Source: Candidatus Zixiibacteriota bacterium
GTDB lineage: Bacteria; Zixibacteria; MSB-5A5; WJJR01
Assembly: GCA_020058315.1 (NCBI GenBank)
Contig: JAGVEK010000293.1
Location: 1-12,169, forward strand
Direction: 5' to 3'
Length of the DNA: 12,169 nt
Each line of letters begins with the position of its first letter. Within the stretch, counting starts at the first letter, position 1. The notes under the pieces were generated by a model. It saw nothing but the letters and a program-made list of their open reading frames with translations, did no database searches and had not been told where the DNA came from. This document shows positions 6,548 through 12,169 of the stretch, piece by piece. A program made the position numbers and the translations under genes.

Positions 6548-8656
6548 ATGAATTCAGGGAAACACCCTTGGTTGGCCGGCGGTCTCGTCGGAGCACTGAT
6601 CCTGCTGCTTCCGGTCACCGGAGCATGGGGCGTCACTCCTCTGTCGAACTTGATCTTGAGACCGCAGGACGGGTTCACCGAATTGTTGGTGCCCGGTGCC
6701 GGTCGTCTGCTTTGTGATCATTCCTCACAGGAGCCGGCTGATAATCATCCTTTCCGCGTTGTGCTCGATTTCTGTGATGCGGACCATGCGCTCGGCCAGC
6801 GGGTTTTTGATGCGCTGCCGGCGACGGTCATCTCGCGGATCCGCACCAGCCAGTACGCCGAGACTCCGCAGAAGATTGTGCGCGTGGTGCTGGATCTGCG
6901 TAAGTCGGCCACCTACACGGTGAGCACCGAACAGAATGATCTGACAGTCCGAGTGGTGGATCCGGATCACGCCGCATTCGCGCTTTGGGAAGCCAATCCC
7001 GGCAGCCGTGCCACGCTCGCGTCCAAGTCCGAGACAGTGACCACCCCCAAGTCATCCGCCATTCCTGCAGCGCCGGCGCGCACTCAGGGAGCGTTGACGC
7101 CCGAGACCAAGACGACGTCTCCCAATCAGGCACTCGCTACAACGACGGCTGCGACCAAGACTGCCAATCAGCCCGCGGCCGGGCCTAATATCGTCGCTGC
7201 GAAGGATGTCCCCTCGACGCCGGCCCCTGGCACCGCGGCCAAATCAGCCGACGTCACTCCGCGCGTTGCGACATCAAACGTCAAGTCAAGTCCGGCGGTG
7301 GCAGCCACAAGCAAGTCTGGCTCTCAGTCTCTGGCGCCGTTCGGAATTCCGATGGAACAGGGGGACAATCCGGCTGCCAAATCGGCAAAGCCAGTCACCA
7401 CGAACAAATCGGCGACGACAGTCGCAGCCGCTTCTGAATCGACTCCAGGAGAAGTGAAGAAGACTACGCCCAGCACGACTGCGTTGCCTTTGGTGGCAGA
7501 ATCCAAGCAGTCAAACCCGGTGCAGCAGTCCGCTCCGGCGACAGCTACCATCGCATTGCAGGAAATCGCGAAGACGGAAACTGCGCCAGTCGCATCCGTT
7601 GTGCCCGCCAGCGACTTGATTACAACATCCATTCCGAAACAGACGCCTCTTAACGATGGTTATGTCGTGCCCAAACGGCCCCTGGTCCTCGCACCCGAAT
7701 ACCTGACGGGTGATGATGAGTTGGCACAGGAACCTGATGCTGACCCAGATAAGGTTCCCGTCTCTCAAGTGTCGATGGAGCCGCTCGGTCCGAAAGCTCC
7801 TGCGGACGATCAAGGCGCCGCGTCCACAGCTTCGGTCGTCAGTCCGACGTCGGCAATGATGGCATCCACGACCACGCTGCCGATCATGAACCGGCCAGCC
7901 AATCCCCGGAAGCCGGGTGACACAGTGTCTGTGGCCGGTAGTGCAACCCAGGGCCAGGAGACACTGTTCGAGCGTCTGAGAGCCAAGTTCTTGACTGAAC
8001 AGACTCCACCCAGACCATACACGACGATTGATTTTCCAAGCGCCGGTGTAATAGGTGGCGATAGCCTGGTGGCCAGTACCTATGGTCCGCCGACCCCGGC
8101 CACCATGCTCTCACGCGAGGAACTCCTGCTGAGAGTCCGTCAGGCGGCCGAAGCGGCAGGTCTGCCGCCCGGGCAGTTGTCGGATCAGCAGGGGCTTGTC
8201 TCCGCCAGCATCCTTCCCGCCCGCGATATGGTCATCTATGACGACATGGGGAGGCGCGACCCGTTCGCCCCGCTCGTCAAGGGCCTGCATTCCGGGTTTG
8301 TGAGCAATCAAATCCCCAGTGTCGAGAATCTTCGTCTGGTCGGTGTGTTGCGTGACGACCACGAGGCTCTCGCGCTTCTCGAGAACCAGGAAGGTTATGG
8401 GTATGTCCTGCACGTGGGCGACCAGGTTGAAAACGGAACCGTGACTGCAATCCAGGAAAATCGTGTCCTGTTCCAGATACAAGATTTCGGCTGGTCCCAT
8501 ATTGTCGCCCTGCAACTGACCACACGGGGTTCCGATCCCTCGAAATCGCTGGGGGCAAAGACCCCCGTGCAGTTGGAATATCCTGACGCGAATCAAATGC
8601 AACAACCGAGTACGAACACGACGCAGACCCCTAAACCGGAAGGTGCGAACCCATGA
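6548..8656 (+). CDS. pilP: AMIN-domain / PilP fusion, periplasmic pilus lipoprotein-like protein
   Basis: The protein has 702 residues, whereas ordinary PilP has about 170-180. A signal peptide is visible (LAGGLVGALILLLPVTGAWG), without a lipobox cysteine. Residues about 31-139 look like an AMIN domain (FRVVLDF, VISRIRTSQY, KIVRVVLDLR and LTVRVVDPD strands), which binds peptidoglycan and normally sits at the N-terminus of PilQ. Residues about 145-520 are a low-complexity Thr/Ser/Ala/Pro/Lys-rich linker. A helical patch (LLLRVRQAAEAAGLP) leads to a PilP-like domain (about 555-660) with the typical YDDMGRRDPFAPL, LRLVGVL, YVLHVGDQV and VLFQIQDFG segments. A polar Gln/Thr/Pro tail ends it. PilP bridges PilNO to the secretin. 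Its stop overlaps the pilQ start (ATGA), implying translational coupling. PilP identity comes from the C-terminal domain and gene order; the fused AMIN domain is unusual. Confidence 0.88.
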   Translation: MNSGKHPWLAGGLVGALILLLPVTGAWGVTPLSNLILRPQDGFTELLVPGAGRLLCDHSSQEPADNHPFRVVLDFCDADHALGQRVFDALPATVISRIRTSQYAETPQKIVRVVLDLRKSATYTVSTEQNDLTVRVVDPDHAAFALWEANPGSRATLASKSETVTTPKSSAIPAAPARTQGALTPETKTTSPNQALATTTAATKTANQPAAGPNIVAAKDVPSTPAPGTAAKSADVTPRVATSNVKSSPAVAATSKSGSQSLAPFGIPMEQGDNPAAKSAKPVTTNKSATTVAAASESTPGEVKKTTPSTTALPLVAESKQSNPVQQSAPATATIALQEIAKTETAPVASVVPASDLITTSIPKQTPLNDGYVVPKRPLVLAPEYLTGDDELAQEPDADPDKVPVSQVSMEPLGPKAPADDQGAASTASVVSPTSAMMASTTTLPIMNRPANPRKPGDTVSVAGSATQGQETLFERLRAKFLTEQTPPRPYTTIDFPSAGVIGGDSLVASTYGPPTPATMLSREELLLRVRQAAEAAGLPPGQLSDQQGLVSASILPARDMVIYDDMGRRDPFAPLVKGLHSGFVSNQIPSVENLRLVGVLRDDHEALALLENQEGYGYVLHVGDQVENGTVTAIQENRVLFQIQDFGWSHIVALQLTTRGSDPSKSLGAKTPVQLEYPDANQMQQPSTNTTQTPKPEGANP

Positions 8657-9954
8657 GTCCGAGTCGGAACCGCCGAATAATGGCACAAGCCCCCTTCGCT
8701 GGCTGGGCATTCATGCTGGGCCTGGCAGCCCTGATTGTGCTGGCCCCACTGACGGTCGGCGCGGAGGCCATCAAGAACGTCAATTTCCAGAACGCCGATG
8801 TCCGTTCCGTGCTGAACTTCCTGGCTGAGTACGGTGGCGTCAATGTCGTGGCTGCCCCAGCGGTGCAGGGCCAGGTCACGCTGAATCTAAAGAACGTCGA
8901 ATGGCGGCAGGCACTGGAGATCCTGGCCAAGACCTACGGTCTCAAGGTCGTCGATGAAACAGGGTACATCCGCGTTCTGCTGATGGGCGACTTCCTCAAG
9001 GAAGAATCCGACCGGGAACGGCACGCGGCCGACCAGCGGCAACTGGTCGACATCCAGACCAAGACGATCGATATCAAATTCGCCAGTGCCAAAGACCTTG
9101 TCAAACCGGTCAAGAGCATTCTCTCGGGCCGTGGTAAAGTCGAAATTGATGAACGCACCAACACGCTCCTGGTGAGCGACGAGCCGGGGAACGTCTCCCG
9201 GGTCAAAGAACTGGTGACAAGCCTGGACCGCGAAACAAGACAGGTGAAGATCTCCGCCAAGCTGCTCGAGGTTTCCTCCGAGTACCTCGACGAGATTGGC
9301 ATCAGCTGGAACACCTTCACCAGCGGCACCTCCCATGATCGCCAGTACAACAACGAGCTGACCGCCCAGGGCGCGTCCCGTGTCGCCGAACCATTCGCCA
9401 CCTATAAATTCTCAACTCTGCAAAAAGGCTGGAGCATGGATGCGACAATCTCCGCGATCGTCTCATCCGGAAAAGGTAAGATCCTCGCCCACCCGGAGAT
9501 CATCACGATCGACAACAAAGAGGCGCGCATTCAGATGGGGCAGAAGGTGCCCATCAAGCAATTCTCGTCCTCCGGCGACATCGTGATCACATTTGAGGAG
9601 GTCGGAACAATTCTCCGTGTCACTCCCCACATCACCTCCGAGGACCGCATCCTCCTGCACCTGAAGCCGGAGCGTTCCTCCTACGCATTCGATCCCAACG
9701 GCGTCATCATCAATACCAACAACGCCGAAACCAACGTGGTTGTCACCAACGGGCAGACTGCGGTGATCGGCGGCCTGACCAGCCAGGAAGAGGTCGTCAA
9801 CCGGGTTGGACTCCCGTTCCTCAAGGACATTCCCATCCTGGGCAAGATCTTCAGCTACGAAAAGAAAGACATCAAAAGCCGCGATCTGGTGATCTTTGTA
9901 ACGCCGACAATCGTCGACGCCGCCATGATGGGATCTGTCGAAATCGGCAAGTAA
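8653..9954 (+). CDS. pilQ: Type IV pilus secretin PilQ, short form without AMIN domain
   Basis: PilQ forms the multimeric outer-membrane pore through which the pilus leaves. The 433-residue protein has a signal peptide (hydrophobic about 18-33, AEA near 37-39). An STN/secretin N0-like domain spans about 40-110 (IKNVNFQNADVRSVLNFLAE). A NolW-type N1 domain spans about 137-200 (TIDIKFASAKDLV, RTNTLLVSDEP). The secretin beta domain runs from about 260 to the end (GKILAHPEIITIDNKEA, GQKVPIKQF, GGLTSQEE, GLPFLKDIPILGKIF, LVIFVTPTIV). These are clear secretin signatures. Known PilQ proteins often carry one or two N-terminal AMIN domains and exceed 600 residues; none is present here, and one sits in the preceding gene instead. 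GGAAGG at 8638-8643, 9 nt upstream, supports ATG 8653, which overlaps the pilP stop by 4 nt. An internal ATG at 8680 is an alternative. Confidence 0.96.
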   Translation: MSPSRNRRIMAQAPFAGWAFMLGLAALIVLAPLTVGAEAIKNVNFQNADVRSVLNFLAEYGGVNVVAAPAVQGQVTLNLKNVEWRQALEILAKTYGLKVVDETGYIRVLLMGDFLKEESDRERHAADQRQLVDIQTKTIDIKFASAKDLVKPVKSILSGRGKVEIDERTNTLLVSDEPGNVSRVKELVTSLDRETRQVKISAKLLEVSSEYLDEIGISWNTFTSGTSHDRQYNNELTAQGASRVAEPFATYKFSTLQKGWSMDATISAIVSSGKGKILAHPEIITIDNKEARIQMGQKVPIKQFSSSGDIVITFEEVGTILRVTPHITSEDRILLHLKPERSSYAFDPNGVIINTNNAETNVVVTNGQTAVIGGLTSQEEVVNRVGLPFLKDIPILGKIFSYEKKDIKSRDLVIFVTPTIVDAAMMGSVEIGK

Positions 9955-9974
9955 CCAGCGCTTTTTGCTTCGAA

Positions 9975-10010
9975 GAAGCCCGCAGCGCCTGCTGCGGGCT
10001 TCTCGCTTTG
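9975..10010 (+). terminator. Intrinsic terminator of the pilMNOPQ operon
   Basis: A perfect 12-bp GC-rich stem pairs GAAGCCCGCAGC (9975-9986) with GCTGCGGGCTTC (9991-10002) around the loop GCCT, 20 nt after the pilQ stop. It is followed by a pyrimidine-rich TCGCTTT rather than a pure T-run. Its strength and place make it the operon terminator. Confidence 0.8.
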
Positions 10011-10016
10011 GAGTGT

Positions 10017-10030
10017 GGCGACATGTCGCC
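10017..10030. repeat. 14-nt perfect palindrome
   Basis: GGCGACATGTCGCC is its own reverse complement. It lies 14 nt after the terminator stem in convergent intergenic DNA. It could be a protein-binding site or another small REP-type remnant; no function can be assigned. Confidence 0.5.
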
Positions 10031-10054
10031 GCAAGGGCGGAGCAGTGTTAAGAC

Positions 10055-10170
10055 CCTCTAACAGAGTGAAACGCTACCCCGTCGCAAAGCACTGGTGCGT
10101 GCAAGCACACACCCTGGCTGGCGGCCGATGCAGGGTGCGTGTTTACACGCACCATTCTTCTTGTTAGAGG
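10055..10170. repeat. Composite palindromic element with twin GGTGCGTG hairpins
   Basis: The outer ends CCTCTAACA (10055-10063) and TGTTAGAGG (10162-10170) are perfect 9-bp inverted repeats. Inside are two local hairpins. The left is GGTGCGTG-CAAG-CACACACC (10094-10113, one mismatch). The right is GGTGCGTG-TTTA-CACGCACC (10134-10153, perfect). The two are also complementary to each other, through GGTGCGTG (10094-10101) with CACGCACC (10146-10153) and CACCCTG (10110-10116) with CAGGGTG (10131-10137). No flanking target duplication and no coding capacity were found. It may be a MITE-like or BIME-like repeat, or the gene for a structured RNA. Confidence 0.65.
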
Positions 10171-10180
10171 CTCGAAGACC

Positions 10181-10231
10181 GGTGGCACGGGCGTCCCGCC
10201 CGTGAGGCATGGGCGGGACGCCCATGCCACC
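10181..10231. repeat. REP-like twin-hairpin repeat, intact copy
   Basis: Two 24-nt arms (10181-10204 and 10208-10231) separated by AGG are inverted copies matching at 22 of 24 positions. Each arm is also a hairpin: CACGGGC-GTCCC-GCCCGTG (10186-10204) and CATGGGC-GGGAC-GCCCATG (10208-10226). The left arm is identical to 3836-3859. The element ends 10 nt beyond the stop codon of the minus-strand peptidase gene, so it could also end that transcript. Confidence 0.85.
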
Positions 10232-10241
10232 GCGCAGTCGT

Positions 10242-10472
10242 CTACGGAGCGCACGGATCAACCGGCATCGGCCCTTCGCTGAACGCCGTCGCGATCAGGT
10301 AGATCACGTCAAATACGTCCATGACACCATCGTTGTTGACATCTCCACGTGTCTTGGGACACTGCGGATCCTGAATGTCCGGTGACTCACTGAAGGCGAT
10401 CCCAATGACCTCGATGACGTCGAACACGTCGATGACGCCATCACCGGTGGGACGCGATGCGATATCGCCCTG
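10242..10472 (-). other. Dockerin-like duplicated calcium-loop module of the metallopeptidase
   Basis: The second repeat is a canonical-looking loop, GDVNNDGVMDVFD, followed by VIYLIATAFSEGP. The first has a 4-residue-longer loop (GDIASRPTGDGVIDVFD) followed by VIEVIGIAFSESP. Cysteines lie before the second repeat (PQCP) and at the end (DPCAP). The S8 protease in this window shares the DVFDxIYLI...FSxGPxP pattern, indicating a common module family. A role in anchoring or sorting is inference. Confidence 0.7.
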
Positions 10473-12140
10473 GTACGGGCAGTTGCAGCCGCAAGCTTCG
10501 ACTGTGACGATGAACGCGGTTGACTCCGTACCTCCGCTGCCGTCATCCGCAGTCGCAGTGATTTTCGCTTTCCCGTCCGACACGGGCGTCACATGCAGCA
10601 TCGTCCCCTCCATCGACGCGATGGCAACTCCGGGATTGGAACTTACAGCCCCATACGTCAGCGCGTCCCCGTCTGGATCAGAGAAGACGACAGAGTCGGC
10701 CAGATTCAAGGCGTACTCCTGAGTACACCCTGACAAGGACACGTCGGCAATCAAGCGGGACAGCACGGGAACAGTGTTGATCTGTCCGGCCCGCGATATC
10801 AACGAATTGTAGAAGACGTCATCAATCGGGAAGTTCAGATCTTCAAATTCTGAACGCAAATCACTTTTGAAGGCATACGACACAGCCGCTACCAGCAGTG
10901 TTGCCCGTGCCGAATCGGCGGTGGCCGTGTTGTTGTTCTGGTCATAGGCGTCCATTAGACCCTGGTCGAACAACTGCAAGAGATGCAGCATCCGCTTTAC
11001 AGGCGCGCGATACCCCATGCCGGAACTCTCGGCGTGCTCAAAGAACTTGCAGGCTATGGTCATGAACGTCGCGAGCGTCGCATCCCCTGGCGGATCGTTC
11101 CACGAAGAGAAGGGTCTGCCGGAACTGATGTAGCTGTCATACCGGCTGCGCACGAAACTCATGGACGCCGTGACGCTCTTTCTGATCTCAAAGGCCAGAT
11201 CCTCATCCAAGTCGTACTTGGTTGTTCCATTGAGCAGCACCCAACCGGCAGCATGCTGGTATATCTGCGCCATTGTCTCCGAGTATATCGCGTTGGCAGG
11301 ACCGTCGATCCGTCCCCCGTAGTAGAACCCTCCGGGGGTGTTGAGACTGAAGTTGTGCCCCATTTCGTGAAAGAGCGAAGAGTACCCGATCGCCCCCTGC
11401 AGAAACACGTCTCCAACCCCAAACACGACCGGGTTGCTGAACCAGATGGAGTACGCTCCGCCGAAGGTGGAATCCCGCAACATCACCTGCTCGAACTTGG
11501 ATTGGTACATGTAGACATCGTCGTTTGTCAGGTCCATCTCGACAATTGCCGAAAGCGTCAAGATGGACTCGAGGGTGTTTCTCGATACCATGGTGAAGAA
11601 GGAATCGCCGAAGGTCGAAAGGTCCGGGTTGATCAGATAAAGCCGTGTCGTGAGCGACGGCTTAACAGAGGGCACGGTGACCGCCAGTTCGGCAGGCAGG
11701 CCGTCAGGCGAATAGGTCGCAGGCACGAAGCGAACCAGTGCCTCCGCCGTGTCTGTCTCGCCTCCGGTGTAGTGTGAGATCACCGAAACCAGGTAGTTCT
11801 TGGTGACATTCACGTATGTATGAGACTGCGGGAACCAACCGCTTGCAGACGAGCCGTCTCCCCAATTCCATGTGAACGGCGCCGCAACCGGCCCCATGTC
11901 AACTCCGTTCAACTCAGCTAAGCCGGTTGTTGAGCTGACAGAAACAACGTTTATCGATAGGGTTGGAGGATCACCGAAGAGATACGGCTTATAGTCGAAG
12001 AGACCCGCGAGCGTCGAACTCGGCGACACTGCTCCTGCTCCTGCTTCTGCATTCACCGTCTGCAGCGGCGCGGGCAGGATCAACAGCGCCAGACCCAGAA
12101 GGGCTGCGGTTTCGAGCCGAACCCACGATCGCGTCTTCAT
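10242..12140 (-). CDS. Secreted PKD-domain HEXXH metallopeptidase-like protein with dockerin-like end
   Basis: A 632-residue product begins with a Sec signal peptide (MKTRSWVRLE, then a Leu/Ala core, cleavage likely after VNA or AEA). Residues about 45-140 form a PKD-like beta domain (FTWNWGDGSSASGW...SHTY). The central domain (about 145-460) carries FHEMGHNF, a zinc-binding HEXXH (His258, Glu259, His262; codons 11355-11369), with Glu288 (YSETMAQIY) as the likely third ligand, the gluzincin pattern. A Cys-flanked Ig/cadherin-like domain follows (about 465-550, FSDPDGDALTYG). A Cys-rich CGCNCP joint then leads to two dockerin-like calcium repeats (GDGVIDVFD and GDVNNDGVMDVFD), ending VDPCAP. 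I cannot name the peptidase family, and activity is inferred from the motif alone. It is convergent with pilQ. ATG 12140 is chosen over the adjacent ATG 12143 on Shine-Dalgarno spacing. Confidence 0.85.
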   Translation of the reverse strand: MKTRSWVRLETAALLGLALLILPAPLQTVNAEAGAGAVSPSSTLAGLFDYKPYLFGDPPTLSINVVSVSSTTGLAELNGVDMGPVAAPFTWNWGDGSSASGWFPQSHTYVNVTKNYLVSVISHYTGGETDTAEALVRFVPATYSPDGLPAELAVTVPSVKPSLTTRLYLINPDLSTFGDSFFTMVSRNTLESILTLSAIVEMDLTNDDVYMYQSKFEQVMLRDSTFGGAYSIWFSNPVVFGVGDVFLQGAIGYSSLFHEMGHNFSLNTPGGFYYGGRIDGPANAIYSETMAQIYQHAAGWVLLNGTTKYDLDEDLAFEIRKSVTASMSFVRSRYDSYISSGRPFSSWNDPPGDATLATFMTIACKFFEHAESSGMGYRAPVKRMLHLLQLFDQGLMDAYDQNNNTATADSARATLLVAAVSYAFKSDLRSEFEDLNFPIDDVFYNSLISRAGQINTVPVLSRLIADVSLSGCTQEYALNLADSVVFSDPDGDALTYGAVSSNPGVAIASMEGTMLHVTPVSDGKAKITATADDGSGGTESTAFIVTVEACGCNCPYQGDIASRPTGDGVIDVFDVIEVIGIAFSESPDIQDPQCPKTRGDVNNDGVMDVFDVIYLIATAFSEGPMPVDPCAP

Positions 12141-12145
12141 CATAA

Positions 12146-12151
12146 CCTCCT
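12146..12151 (-). promoter_or_regulatory. Strong Shine-Dalgarno site of the metallopeptidase gene
   Basis: On the minus strand AGGAGG reads from 12151 to 12146, a full anti-16S match. It is only 2 nt from ATG 12143 but 5 nt from the directly following ATG 12140, which favours the second. Less than 20 nt remain upstream, so the promoter is outside the window. Confidence 0.75.
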
Positions 12152-12169
12152 GGCAATAGATCTGTGTCC

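Noticed and set aside
10048..10261. Two overlapping minus-strand small frames in the intergenic region
   Set aside because: Both run through the palindromic repeats, lack a ribosome binding site and overlap the end of the peptidase gene.
10983..11777. Plus-strand frame of 264 codons opposite the metallopeptidase
   Set aside because: Arg/Val/Gly-rich with no domain; the minus strand has a signal peptide, HEXXH and a perfect Shine-Dalgarno site.

Overview
The window reads as a chromosomal stretch of a diderm (outer-membrane-bearing) bacterium of fairly high GC. The clearest proof of two membranes is an outer-membrane secretin gene at the end of a type IV pilus assembly operon. Two secreted peptidases end in dockerin-like duplicated calcium loops of the style '...DVFDxIYLIDYVFSGGPxPxxPC'. 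From memory, such ends are common in Zixibacteria and related FCB-type candidate phyla. That placement is an inference, not a proof.

Layout, left to right. (1) 3-2138, + strand: the C-terminal part of a subtilisin-like (S8) secreted protease, cut by the window edge, with beta-sandwich domains and a dockerin-like end. (2) 2139-2329: intergenic, with a hairpin and a direct repeat that could be an operator. (3) 2330-3775, +: an NtrC-type response regulator (receiver, AAA+, Fis-type HTH) whose sigma-54 contact motif GAFTGA is absent. (4) 3776-4076: intergenic, carrying an eroded copy of a REP-like palindrome. (5) 4077-9954, +: a compact pilM-pilN-pilO-pilP-pilQ operon with gaps of 1, 30 and 28 nt and a final 4-nt overlap. 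(6) 9955-10241: convergent intergenic region packed with a terminator and three further palindromic structures, two of them twin-hairpin repeats. (7) 10242-12140, - strand: a secreted PKD / HEXXH metallopeptidase-like protein with an Ig-like domain and a dockerin-like end. (8) 12141-12169: its strong Shine-Dalgarno site and window end.

How the genes work together. PilM (cytoplasmic actin-like), PilN and PilO (inner-membrane), the PilP-like protein (periplasmic) and PilQ (outer-membrane secretin) form the alignment complex and outer-membrane pore for type IV pili. Here the AMIN domain usually found at the N-terminus of PilQ sits instead at the N-terminus of the PilP-like protein, joined to the PilP domain by a linker of about 400 residues. 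PilQ is correspondingly short. The regulator upstream could control the operon, but without GAFTGA it should not work as a normal sigma-54 activator. The two flanking peptidases carry related C-terminal modules, suggesting a shared surface-attachment or sorting route.

The most notable items are the GAFTGA-less regulator, the AMIN-linker-PilP architecture, and two families of twin-hairpin intergenic repeats. In one of these, base changes between the two hairpins are compensatory and the loops are complementary. No tRNA, rRNA, CRISPR array, transposase or attachment site was seen.
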